Positions 9,442 to 17,648 of a stretch of 64,000 bases of DNA are shown here, piece by piece (the stretch's first letter is position 1; each line of letters opens with the position of its first letter). The notes under the pieces are model-generated. The model was given only the letters and a program-made list of their open reading frames with translations. It was not told where the DNA came from and did no database searches. Location: contig JBKBHI010000005.1 of the NCBI GenBank assembly GCA_046297835.1, positions 248,001-312,000 of the forward strand, in the 5' to 3' direction. The stretch comes from CAMAVH01 sp046297835. Lineage in GTDB: Bacteria; Pseudomonadota; Alphaproteobacteria; SMXQ01. Position numbers and translations under genes: made by a program.

Positions 9442-10614
9442 TTAGCCTGTCGACAACGGCAGCGAAACTCTGGCGTGAGACGGCCGCGATTGCCGCCGGC
9501 TCCAGTCCAGCGCCCGGACCAGCCCGACGAGCAGCAGGAAGCCCGCGCCGACAATGGCGAGGTCGAGCAGCGCATGGCTGCCATAGCGCTCACGCAGCAG
9601 CAGGCCCACCATGCTGAGCAGCGAGCCGGTGCAGAACACCGGCAGGGCGTTGCGCCCAAGCGCGACCATGGCGTTGTCCGGCCGAAGGGCCGTCAGCGCC
9701 CGCGTCACGGCCGGCGTGTGGGCGACGACATAGGCCAGCGCCAGGATATGCAGCAGACGCGGCAGCGACAAATTGGTCTTGTCGAGAGCGACCAGGAAGC
9801 TCGGCACGCCCGGCACCGCCGGGACGACATAATCATAGCCGACGGCGATGATGAGGCTGGCGACGAGATAGGCCGCGGCTAGCCAGTAGATGAGGGAGTT
9901 GAACGGTATCTTCGCGCCCGAGCGCGCGACCGCGCCGAGCGTGAAGCCGATGACGAACAGCAATTGCCAGGCGAGCGGATTGAAGAACCAATGATCGTCG
10001 TTCGGATAATGCGGCAGGTTCCAGCCCGCGAGATTGGCGGCGACGTAAAGCCCCGTCGCCGCGAACAGCGGCAGCATGAGGTCGATCCGCGCCAACAGCA
10101 TGATCAGCGGCAGGGCAGCGAGCATCACCACATACATCGGCAGAATGTTGAAATAGCCGATCTGGTGGCCGAGCGTGGCGATACCGATGACGCCGGCCAA
10201 TGGATCGTCGATCACCGGTCCGATGTTGTTCATTTGCAGATAGCTCGGATCATCGAAGGCGTCGGCGGCGATGCCGAACAGCGCGATGCAGGCGACGAGC
10301 GACACGACGTGCGTAACATGCAGGCTGGCCGCCCGGCTCAAGCTGCGCCAAGTCTGCCGCCAATGGTCGCCGGCGAGGAATTTCGGAAAATAGGCGAGCG
10401 CCGCCGAGAAGCCGGCAAGGAAGACGAACAGTTCGGCAGCGTCCGACAGGCCGAAGTTGCGCCAGGTCAGCGGCTCGAAAATGTTGCCGGGAATGTGATT
10501 GACGAAAATCGCGAGCAGCGCCGCGCCGCGCCAGAAGTCGATGCGCAAGTCGCGCGCTGACGGAGCTGCGACGGCTCCGCTCCAGACCTGGGGATTTACG
10601 CCGGCTTGCGCCAT
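9442..10614 (-). CDS. opgC: OpgC family protein (periplasmic glucan succinyl/acyltransferase)
   Basis: 390 residues with about ten transmembrane helices. The N-terminus has the OpgC signature DLRIDFWRGAALLAIFVNHI followed by ELFVFLAGFSAALAY. OpgC attaches succinyl (or other acyl) groups to osmoregulated periplasmic glucans. It is in the same orientation as opgH upstream, with the FkbM gene between them, so the three probably decorate the same glucan. A 175-base AT-richer gap before its start (10615-10789) may hold its own promoter. Confidence 0.88.
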   Translation of the reverse strand: MAQAGVNPQVWSGAVAAPSARDLRIDFWRGAALLAIFVNHIPGNIFEPLTWRNFGLSDAAELFVFLAGFSAALAYFPKFLAGDHWRQTWRSLSRAASLHVTHVVSLVACIALFGIAADAFDDPSYLQMNNIGPVIDDPLAGVIGIATLGHQIGYFNILPMYVVMLAALPLIMLLARIDLMLPLFAATGLYVAANLAGWNLPHYPNDDHWFFNPLAWQLLFVIGFTLGAVARSGAKIPFNSLIYWLAAAYLVASLIIAVGYDYVVPAVPGVPSFLVALDKTNLSLPRLLHILALAYVVAHTPAVTRALTALRPDNAMVALGRNALPVFCTGSLLSMVGLLLRERYGSHALLDLAIVGAGFLLLVGLVRALDWSRRQSRPSHARVSLPLSTG

Positions 10615-10789
10615 GGGTCACGCTCACGTCGAATGTCTTCGACGCATAAACGCGGCGGCGGGCCGAACGGTTCTTTCACTCTTGCGTGAAGTTTTTTTAT
10701 CTAGGCGTGAGATTGAAGGTAAGCGATTCCTGAAGCGTGCATCGGGCCGGCATGGTCGCTTCCTAATGCAAGATTTAGACAGCGAACCA

Positions 10790-11575
10790 TCAGGCGGGAG
10801 CGGCCAGAGTCGCGTAGATATCCCCTGAATTGGCTTCGTTCGGCAAACCGTCGAGCCAAGCCCCGATCTGCTCGGCGCTTGTCCATTCCCCGAACACGAA
10901 GCGCTGCGATTCGCCGAGCGCCGCGTTATAGCTATAGGGGCCAAGCGCGACGAGACACGCCAGCGCCCGTTGCGCCACGTCGCGCTGGATGGTCGTGAAT
11001 TCGAATGACAAAGCCGGCACCGGCGCACTCAATCCAGAGAGAACGTCAGCCTCGAATCCCTCGACGTCGATTTTGACGAAAGCGGGACGGCCGTGAGCCG
11101 CGATCAGCGCGTCCAACGTGGTCTGCGACACTTCGACGGTGCGGGTCCAGGCCTGTTCGCGCCAGCCATCGGCGTCGCGTGCCGCGGCGATAAAGTCGGC
11201 CGAGCCGGTCGCGACGGTCGGATTGGCAAGGTTGAGCCGTAGCGCGAGAGTGCCAGGCTGCGCGCCGACTGCCGCTTGAACGACCGTCACGTCGCGACGC
11301 CAGCCGTAAAGCCATCGCAACAGCCGCGCCAAAGCCGGTTGCGGTTCGACAGCGACGACCTGGCATCCCAACGCCCGGAACGCCGCGACGCGGTCGCCGA
11401 CATGAGCGCCGACGTCGAAAGCCAGACCGCCCGGTTTTACGAACGGGGCGTAAAGCGCCGCCATGTCGCGCCGTCGCTGCGCGCCGCCGTAGTAGATGCG
11501 GAGCGATCGCAAAATGCCGACATGAAGCCGCAGACTATCGAACAGACCGAGCGGGGCGCCGAAAGGCTCCGTCAC
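10790..11575 (-). CDS. FkbM family SAM-dependent methyltransferase
   Basis: 261 residues from a GTG at 11575; the GTGA overlap with the opgH stop indicates translational coupling and fixes this start. The SAM-binding glycine loop is AFDVGAHVGDRVAAFRALG near residues 52-72, with acidic VVAVEPQP after it. The C-terminal portion carries KIDVEGFEADVLSG, the hallmark of the FkbM family, which methylates hydroxyls, often of sugars. Coupling to opgH suggests O-methylation of the glucan or of a linked surface sugar; this is inference. Confidence 0.85.
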   Translation of the reverse strand: MTEPFGAPLGLFDSLRLHVGILRSLRIYYGGAQRRRDMAALYAPFVKPGGLAFDVGAHVGDRVAAFRALGCQVVAVEPQPALARLLRWLYGWRRDVTVVQAAVGAQPGTLALRLNLANPTVATGSADFIAAARDADGWREQAWTRTVEVSQTTLDALIAAHGRPAFVKIDVEGFEADVLSGLSAPVPALSFEFTTIQRDVAQRALACLVALGPYSYNAALGESQRFVFGEWTSAEQIGAWLDGLPNEANSGDIYATLAAPA

Positions 11576-13344
11576 GGCAGGGCTCTGGCGTTCTGCGGCA
11601 AGATCATCGCCGGGCGCAGGGCCAGCGCGGGCAGGTTGAGCGGGGCGAGGGCCGGGGGCGGCAGAGTTTCTTCGGGAATCTGCCCGATGCCCCAGCGCGC
11701 GCAGGCGAGGCCGAGGCCAGGCAGGGCCGTCAGCATGGCGAAGGGCACTGCGACGAGCAGGCTGACGAGGATCGGCGAAGCCCACAGCACGGCGGCAAGC
11801 GAAATCTGCGCGAACAGGTAAGCCGCGACAATGCCGCACAGCGTTTGCGCCCATAGGCGGTTGGCGGCGGCGGACAGCGGCACGGCGTGGTCGTCGCGCA
11901 GCTGGCTGGTCCAGCCGATGGTGCGGCCGAGCGCCAGGCCGCCGAGAAAGATCGTCTGCGTCACGGCCATGATCGGCGCGAGCAGCGAGGTGAAGATCGT
12001 CTCCAGCAGCAGGTTGCCCGCGAAGCGGAAGCCGCCGCCGAAGGCGCGCCGTTCGGCGGAATGGAGCAGCACGCGGATCGAGCTGGCGATCTTCGGGGCG
12101 AATATCATCGTCATCATCAAGATGAGCGACCATTGCGCCGCTTCGGGGCGGAACAGCGGATGGGCGCTGCCGACGATCAAGTCGCGCACGGAGAACAGGC
12201 CGACCAGGACCATCCAGCCCGGAGCGCCCATGAACATCAGGATGGCGAAGACGAGCTGAAAACGGCTGACGCCCTTAACGCCGGGCAGGGCGAGCAGCCG
12301 CCAATATTGCATGTTGCCTTCGCACCAGCGGAGATCGCGGCGCATGAATTCCAACAGGGTCGGCGGGTTCTCCTCCCAGGTGCCGTCTTCCAGCGGCAGC
12401 ACGCGCACCTCGTAGCCGGCGCGGCGCATCAGCACGGCCTCGACCTGATCGTGGCTCAGGATCGGCTTGCCGTTGGCGAGCTTGGGCAGATGGCAATGTT
12501 CGATGAAAGGCGCGAGGCGGATGATGGCGTTATGGCCCCAGTAAGGGCCGCAATCGCCCTGCCAGAAGGCCGCGCCGAGGGTGTAGCTGCGCATGCCGAG
12601 GCGCATGCCGAACTGGAACACGCGCGCGAAGGGGCTGGCGCTCGGCAGGCCGACGGTCAGGCTCTGGGCGATGCCGAGGTCCGGCTTGGCCTGCATCACG
12701 CGGATCATGCGGATGATCGCCGCCGCGCTCATGTAGCTGTCGGCGTCGAGCACGATCATATAGTCGAAATCGCCGCCCCAGCGGTCGCAGAAGTCGCGGA
12801 TGTTGCCCGCCTTGAAATCCGTGTTCACGGCGCGGCGGCGGTATTTGACGGCGATGCGGCCGGCATGGGCGGCGGCCAGATCGTCGGCCACGCGCTCCTC
12901 GCCGGCGGCGATGTCGGGCCTGTTGGTGTCGCTGAGGATGAAGGCGGCGACCCGACCGTTCATGTCCGGCCCGAGCGCAGCGCTGCCCTCCAGGTCGGCG
13001 AGCATGGCCGCAAGGTTGCGTCGCAGCCGCGCCGGATCCTCGTTGCGCACGCAGATGGCGATGGCCGTCTTGCTGGCGATCGGCGCGTCGCCGTCGCCGA
13101 GACGGGAGATCGGCGACGCCGCCAGTTCCGGATCGCGCCGGAACAGCATGAGCGTGAGGCCGAAGGCCGCGTTCCACAGGCCGAGGGTCGGCCAGGGCAG
13201 GGTGAGGGCGTAAGCCGCCAGGATCAGGCCGTCCACCCAGTCGAGTCCGCCGTCCGACAGGGCGTAGGCCATGAGCGAAAACATCCCGGCGATGGTCAGC
13301 CCGACCAGGGAGAAGAACAAGGCGCGGCGCAAGGCGATGTGCAA
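11572..13344 (-). CDS. opgH: Glucan biosynthesis glucosyltransferase OpgH (MdoH)
   Basis: 590 residues with a predicted TTG start at 13344 (weak ribosome site; an internal ATG at 13284 is an alternative). Two N-terminal membrane helices, a GT-A domain with CVRNEDPARLRRNL, the LDADSYMS aspartates near residue 198 and the RRDLRWCEGNMQYWRL acceptor motif near 338 (the RxxRW box of this family), then several C-terminal helices. OpgH polymerises beta-1,2-linked glucose from UDP-glucose. Its usual partner OpgG is not in the window, whereas OpgC and, 7 kb away, an NdvA-like exporter are. Confidence 0.88.
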   Translation of the reverse strand: MHIALRRALFFSLVGLTIAGMFSLMAYALSDGGLDWVDGLILAAYALTLPWPTLGLWNAAFGLTLMLFRRDPELAASPISRLGDGDAPIASKTAIAICVRNEDPARLRRNLAAMLADLEGSAALGPDMNGRVAAFILSDTNRPDIAAGEERVADDLAAAHAGRIAVKYRRRAVNTDFKAGNIRDFCDRWGGDFDYMIVLDADSYMSAAAIIRMIRVMQAKPDLGIAQSLTVGLPSASPFARVFQFGMRLGMRSYTLGAAFWQGDCGPYWGHNAIIRLAPFIEHCHLPKLANGKPILSHDQVEAVLMRRAGYEVRVLPLEDGTWEENPPTLLEFMRRDLRWCEGNMQYWRLLALPGVKGVSRFQLVFAILMFMGAPGWMVLVGLFSVRDLIVGSAHPLFRPEAAQWSLILMMTMIFAPKIASSIRVLLHSAERRAFGGGFRFAGNLLLETIFTSLLAPIMAVTQTIFLGGLALGRTIGWTSQLRDDHAVPLSAAANRLWAQTLCGIVAAYLFAQISLAAVLWASPILVSLLVAVPFAMLTALPGLGLACARWGIGQIPEETLPPPALAPLNLPALALRPAMILPQNARALP

Positions 13345-13439
13345 GATGGAAACCCGAGACGGTTTGGCGGGGAAAGCGTTACGTCCTATTGTTCGGCGCG
13401 GGGACGTCCGCGGACCAATCGGGAGCGTAATAAAGCGGT

Positions 13440-14426
13440 ATGGCGGAACAGGGGCAAGCGGCGGCGCTGTGGTATGCGGCGCCCGGTAAAGCGGAATGGC
13501 GCAGCGAGACTCTGCCGGCCTTGCCGCCGGGCCATTGCCGGGTGCGGACGCTGTTCAGCGCCTTGAGCCGCGGCACCGAAAGCCTTGTTTTCCATGGCAA
13601 AGTGCCCGAGAGCGAGCGCGACCGGATGCGCGCCCCGATGATGGCCGGCGACTTCCCCTTTCCGGTCAAATACGGCTATGCGGCGGTCGGGCTCGTCGAA
13701 GATGGTCCCAAGAACGTGATCGGCAAAGCCGTGTTCGCCCTGCATCCGCACCAAGATCTGTTCGATGTCGCGCCCGACCAAGCGGCGTTTTTGCCCGAGG
13801 GATTGCCGCCGCAGCGCGGGATTCTTGCGGCGAATATGGAGACCGCGCTCAATGCGCTTTGGGATTCCGGCGCGACCGCCGGCCAGCGCATCGCCGTGAT
13901 CGGCGGCGGCGTGGTCGGCCTGCTCGTCGGCTATCTCGCGGCGCGGCTGCCGGGAGCCGAGGTGACGCTGGTCGATCTGGAACCCAAACGCGCCGCCTTG
14001 GCCCGCGCGCTCGGCATGGGCTTCACCGCGCCCGCGAGCGCGCCGCAGCATTGCGACGTCGCGTTCCATGCCAGCGGCGTCGGCGCGGGGCTGAACACGG
14101 CCATCGCTTGCGCCGGCGACGAGGCGACCGTGATCGAGATGAGCTGGTACGGCGAAGGGCAGGTCCCGGTCGCGCTCGGCGGCGCGTTCCACAGCCGGCG
14201 GCTCATCCTGAAGGCGAGCCAGGTCGGCAAGGTTGCCCCCAACATGCGCCCGCGCTGGAGCTACGGCCGCCGCCTCGCCATGGCGCTCGACCTGCTGCGC
14301 GACGCGCGGCTCGACGCGCTGCTCGAAGCGCCCATCACCGCCGCCGATCTGCCGGCGAGGCTCCCCGATATCCTCAAGCCGGGCGGCGGCGTCTTGTGCC
14401 AGCCCATCGCCTATCCAGTTTCTTAG
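13440..14426 (+). CDS. Zinc-type (MDR) dehydrogenase, first gene of the pteridine-like cluster
   Basis: 328 residues, medium-chain dehydrogenase/reductase fold. The N-terminal GroES-like half includes TLPALPPGHCRVRTLFSALSRG and KYGYAAVGLVE. The nucleotide-binding half has the Rossmann loop VIGGGVVGLLVG near residue 155 followed by VDLEPKRAALARALG. The usual catalytic Cys/His-Glu zinc set of alcohol dehydrogenases is not obvious, so it may be a zinc-independent reductase. A purine-rich ribosome site precedes the ATG. The gene diverges from opgH and heads a rightward run with PTPS-like, GT4 and methyltransferase genes. Substrate unknown; an enzyme acting on a tailored sugar or pterin intermediate is possible. 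Confidence 0.75.
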   Translation: MAEQGQAAALWYAAPGKAEWRSETLPALPPGHCRVRTLFSALSRGTESLVFHGKVPESERDRMRAPMMAGDFPFPVKYGYAAVGLVEDGPKNVIGKAVFALHPHQDLFDVAPDQAAFLPEGLPPQRGILAANMETALNALWDSGATAGQRIAVIGGGVVGLLVGYLAARLPGAEVTLVDLEPKRAALARALGMGFTAPASAPQHCDVAFHASGVGAGLNTAIACAGDEATVIEMSWYGEGQVPVALGGAFHSRRLILKASQVGKVAPNMRPRWSYGRRLAMALDLLRDARLDALLEAPITAADLPARLPDILKPGGGVLCQPIAYPVS

Positions 14427-14454
14427 AGTTTCTACATATCTAATTGAGGTTCAT

Positions 14455-14856
14455 ATGTTTTATGTCGAGGTTCGCGACCACATCATGATCGCCCACAGCT
14501 TCAAGGGCGAGATGTTCGGGCCGGCGCAAAAGCTGCACGGCGCGACCTTCGTGGTCGATGCGGCCTTCTACACGAAAGACCTCGATGCCGCCGGCCTGGT
14601 CGTCGATATCGGCTTGGCCGTGAAAGTGCTGAACGAGACGCTGCAACCGCTGAATTATTGCAATCTCGACGATCTGCCCGAATTCAAAGGCCAGAACACG
14701 ACAACCGAGTTTCTCTGCAAGGCGCTGTTCGACCGCCTCGCCGTCCGCGCCAAGGCCGGCGACCTCGGCCGGCCCGGCCGAGAGATCGCCGCCATCCGCG
14801 TGCTGATCGGCGAATCGCACACCGCGCGCGCCGCCTATGAGGGGCCGCTTGCCTGA
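14455..14856 (+). CDS. 6-pyruvoyl-tetrahydropterin synthase / QueD-like protein with altered active site
   Basis: 133 residues from ATG 14455, the length of the PTPS/QueD T-fold family, which converts 7,8-dihydroneopterin triphosphate to 6-carboxy- or 6-pyruvoyl-tetrahydropterin. Family landmarks are visible: AHSFKGEMFG with His14, KLHGATFVVDAAF with His28, the DIGLAVKVLNETLQPLNY helix, QNTTTEFLCKALFDRL and a terminal GES. However, the third zinc His (HGH) is Ala30 and the catalytic Cys before LHG is absent (Gln25-Lys26). So either chemistry differs or metal binding is lost. The last 20 bases overlap the next gene, implying tight coupling. Confidence 0.8.
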   Translation: MFYVEVRDHIMIAHSFKGEMFGPAQKLHGATFVVDAAFYTKDLDAAGLVVDIGLAVKVLNETLQPLNYCNLDDLPEFKGQNTTTEFLCKALFDRLAVRAKAGDLGRPGREIAAIRVLIGESHTARAAYEGPLA

Positions 14857-15913
14857 ACGCCTGAGCTTTATCGTGCCGGGAAGCCTGGAAACGCCGACCG
14901 GCGGCTATCGCTATGACCGCCAGGTCGTCGCCGGCTTGCGCGCGCGCGGCCACCGCGTCGATGTGCTGACGCTGGGCGAAAGCTTCCCACAGCCCGACGC
15001 GCCGACCCTGCAGGCCAGCTACCGCGCCCTGGCCGGCTTGCCCGACGGCCCGGCGGTGATCGACGGGCTGGCGCTCGGCGCGCTGCCGGAAATCGGCGCG
15101 CATCTGCCGGCTCATGCGCCGCTGATCGCCCTGGTGCATCATCCGCTGGCGCTCGAAAGCGGCCTCGCGCCGGATATCGCCGAGCGCTTGCGTGTCAGCG
15201 AACGCCAGGCGCTCGCCGCCGCCCGGCACGCCATCGCCACCAGCCCGACGACCGCCGATATCCTGGTATCCGGCTATGGCTTATCCCGGGATCGGATCGC
15301 GGTGGCGCTGCCCGGCGTCGAACCCGCGCCGCTCGCGCGCGGCAGCGGCGGCGAGAGCGTCCAATTGCTGAGCGTCGGCTCGGTCATCGCCCGCAAGGGC
15401 CACGATCTCTTGATCGCCGCCCTGGCGCCGTTGGCCGGCCTATCCTGGCATTTGACCATCGTCGGCGACGCGACGCGCGATGCGGAAGCGCTGAGAGCCT
15501 TGCAGGAGGCGATCCGCCACCACGGCCTGCAAAAGCGCGTGAGCCTCACCGGTGCCCTCTCGGAAACGGACCTGGCCGCGCGCTACGATGCCGCCGACCT
15601 GTTCGTCCTGGCGTCGCATTACGAGGGCTACGGCATGGTGTTCAGCGAAGCCCTGGCGCATGGTTTGCCGGTGGTCGCGACGGCAGTGGGCGAGGCGGCA
15701 ACATTGCTGCCGCAAACGGCGGGCAAGCTGACGCCGCCCGGTCATCCGGCGGCGCTGAGCGCGGCGCTCGAACCGTTCCTTGCCGATCCGGCCGTCCGCA
15801 GGGCCGCGCGCCAGGCGGCGATCGAGGCGCGCGACGGTTTGCCGCGCTGGAGCGATTCCGTCGCGGTGTTCGAGGAGACGTTGCGGCGCTGCCATATGGA
15901 GACATCGTCATGA
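14837..15913 (+). CDS. GT4 family glycosyltransferase
   Basis: 358 residues, GT-B fold. N-terminal IVPGSLETPTGGYRYDRQVV gives the GGxxxY-type acceptor loop; the C-terminal half has LLSVGSVIARKGHDLLIAAL near residue 180 and the EX7E motif ASHYEGYGMVFSEALAHGLP near 260, typical of retaining GT4 enzymes using NDP-sugars. Its start overlaps the PTPS-like gene by 20 bases and its stop is 10 bases before the methyltransferase start, so these form one translational unit. The acceptor may be the product of the pterin-like enzymes. Confidence 0.88.
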   Translation: MRGRLPERLSFIVPGSLETPTGGYRYDRQVVAGLRARGHRVDVLTLGESFPQPDAPTLQASYRALAGLPDGPAVIDGLALGALPEIGAHLPAHAPLIALVHHPLALESGLAPDIAERLRVSERQALAAARHAIATSPTTADILVSGYGLSRDRIAVALPGVEPAPLARGSGGESVQLLSVGSVIARKGHDLLIAALAPLAGLSWHLTIVGDATRDAEALRALQEAIRHHGLQKRVSLTGALSETDLAARYDAADLFVLASHYEGYGMVFSEALAHGLPVVATAVGEAATLLPQTAGKLTPPGHPAALSAALEPFLADPAVRRAARQAAIEARDGLPRWSDSVAVFEETLRRCHMETSS

Positions 15914-15923
15914 GGTCTGGCCA

Positions 15924-16721
15924 ATGAGTTTTTCGGGCGAATGGCTGGCGCTGCGCGAGCCGGCCGATCATGCGGCGCGCAACGCCGACGTGCTTGCCGC
16001 CGTCGCCGCGCATTTCGCCGGGCGCGGCGATCTCGCCGTGACCGATCTGGCGAGCGGGCAGGGCTCGACGCTGCGCGCGGTGGCGAAACATCTGCCGCCG
16101 GGCCAAAGCTGGACGCTGGTCGATTACGACGAGGCGCTGCTCGATGCCGCCAAGGCGCTCGCGGCGGACGGCGAAGCCGAGGTCGCGACGCAGCGCGCCG
16201 ACCTGAACGACGATCTCGAAGGCGTGCTGGCGCTGCCGGCGGACCTGCTGACGACCTCGGCTTTTTTCGATCTCGTCTCGAAGCCATGGCTGACGCATTT
16301 CGTCAAAGAGGCCGCCAAGCGGCGGCTGCCGGTCTATGCGGCGCTGACCTACGACGGCCGCATGAGCTGCGCGCCGCCGGACGAGCATGACGCCGCCGCC
16401 GTCGCCGCCTTCAATCGCCATCAACGGCACGACAAAGGCTTCGGTCCGGCGCTTGGGCCCACTGCCGCCGAAACCGCGCAGCGGTTGTTCGAGGCCGCCG
16501 GCTACAAGGTCACGGCCGGCCCGTCCGACTGGCGGCTCGGCGCGGCCGAGGCCGAGTTGCAGCGTCAATTGATCGAGGGCTGGCACGGCGCGGTGGCCGA
16601 ATTGAAAGAATTGCCGCCGGCTGCGCTCGCCGCTTGGCGCGCGGCGAGGCTCGCCGCCATCGACGCCGGGACGGCCGAGCTGCTCGTCGGCCATGTCGAT
16701 CTGTTCGCCGTGCCGCGCTAG
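15924..16721 (+). CDS. Class I SAM-dependent methyltransferase
   Basis: 265 residues from ATG 15924. The SAM motif I region is VTDLASGQGSTLRAVAKHL near residue 40, followed by LVDYDEALLDAAKALA and the motif DLLTTSAFFDLVSKPWL near 112. The C-terminal half (RLFEAAGYKVTAGPSDWRLG) resembles enzymes acting on small molecules. Position after the GT4 gene suggests methylation of the glycosylated product or its sugar. Ends on a CTAG palindrome shared with the convergent RibD-like gene. Confidence 0.8.
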   Translation: MSFSGEWLALREPADHAARNADVLAAVAAHFAGRGDLAVTDLASGQGSTLRAVAKHLPPGQSWTLVDYDEALLDAAKALAADGEAEVATQRADLNDDLEGVLALPADLLTTSAFFDLVSKPWLTHFVKEAAKRRLPVYAALTYDGRMSCAPPDEHDAAAVAAFNRHQRHDKGFGPALGPTAAETAQRLFEAAGYKVTAGPSDWRLGAAEAELQRQLIEGWHGAVAELKELPPAALAAWRAARLAAIDAGTAELLVGHVDLFAVPR

Positions 16722-17482
16722 GCGGACAGATCGCAGTCGAACAGCACGTCGCCGCCGAGCGGATAGATGCCGGTCGGCGGCCGCAAAGCGGCATCGAGTT
16801 TCTCGATCGGCGGCAAGGTCAGGCCGAGCGGGCCCGAACCGATGATGAGCGGCGCGACCAACATATGCAGGCGGTCGAGACAGCCGCGCGACAGGAACGC
16901 CGAGACGGTCGCGGCGCCCCCTTCGATCAGGATTCGCCGGAACCCGAGGCCGTTCAGGGCTGCGATGATGTCCGCCGGATCGAGGCGGCCGTTCGCGCCA
17001 GCGCGAAGGGGAACGATTTCAACGCCGTTCCGCACATCCGCCCGCCCCCCATCCTGCGTAACCATGCAACGACGGGTGCCGTCCGGCGTTAACAATTTGG
17101 CGTGTTGCGGCAGGCGTCCGGTCGGATCGATGACCACGCGCGCCGGGTTTTGCCCCTCGACATGGCGGACGGTGAGGGATGGATCGTCGGCAACGGCGGT
17201 GCCGACGCCGACCACCACGGCATCGGCCAGAGCGCGCAGGCGATGCAGGTGAGCGATGGCTTTCGGGCCGTTGATGTAATGCGAGTGGCCGGCAGGCGTG
17301 GCGATGCGGCCGTCGAGCGATTGGCCGAGTTGGCCGAGGACGAAAGCCGGCCGGCAGAGCGGCGCGAACAAGGCGCGCCAGGGCTCCGCGAGGGAGGCGG
17401 CGTTACCGGCGCGGATGGCGGCCCAAACATCGTCTGGCAGGTCGCCGACGTCGGGAGCGGAGCGAGGAAGACCCAAGGGCAT
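16718..17482 (-). CDS. RibD C-terminal-type reductase (pyrimidine/dihydrofolate reductase fold)
   Basis: 254 residues covering only the reductase domain of RibD; the N-terminal deaminase domain is missing. Motifs: FVLGQLGQSLDGRIATPAG near 48-66, ADAVVVGVGTAVADDPSLTVR near 87-107, ARVVIDPTGRLP, RRILIEGGAATVSAFL near 180-196 and HMLVAPLIIGSGP. These match NADPH-dependent reductases that convert the ribosylamino-pyrimidine from GTP cyclohydrolase II into a ribitylamino form. It is divergent (166 bases) from the GTP cyclohydrolase II gene and convergent with the methyltransferase. A stand-alone reductase beside a stand-alone GCH II suggests a dedicated pathway rather than bulk riboflavin supply. 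Confidence 0.85.
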   Translation of the reverse strand: MPLGLPRSAPDVGDLPDDVWAAIRAGNAASLAEPWRALFAPLCRPAFVLGQLGQSLDGRIATPAGHSHYINGPKAIAHLHRLRALADAVVVGVGTAVADDPSLTVRHVEGQNPARVVIDPTGRLPQHAKLLTPDGTRRCMVTQDGGRADVRNGVEIVPLRAGANGRLDPADIIAALNGLGFRRILIEGGAATVSAFLSRGCLDRLHMLVAPLIIGSGPLGLTLPPIEKLDAALRPPTGIYPLGGDVLFDCDLSA

Positions 17483-17648
17483 GATGGCGGGAATGAAACA
17501 CGATCAAGGGTTAGTGGTGAAGCCTCGCCGCCGGGCCGATAGCCAGCTTTCGCGCTTCAATGATAATCTCAACGGGCAGACCGAAGATGCGTAACGGCCT
17601 CGTCGCCCGCTTCAAGCTACAGCACTTTCCGACATCACGTTGGCAATA

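Noticed and set aside
10675..10698. Hairpin TTCAC-N6-GTGAA followed by a T-run before opgC
   Set aside because: The stem is only 5 base pairs and the T-run would terminate rightward transcription, but no rightward gene ends here.
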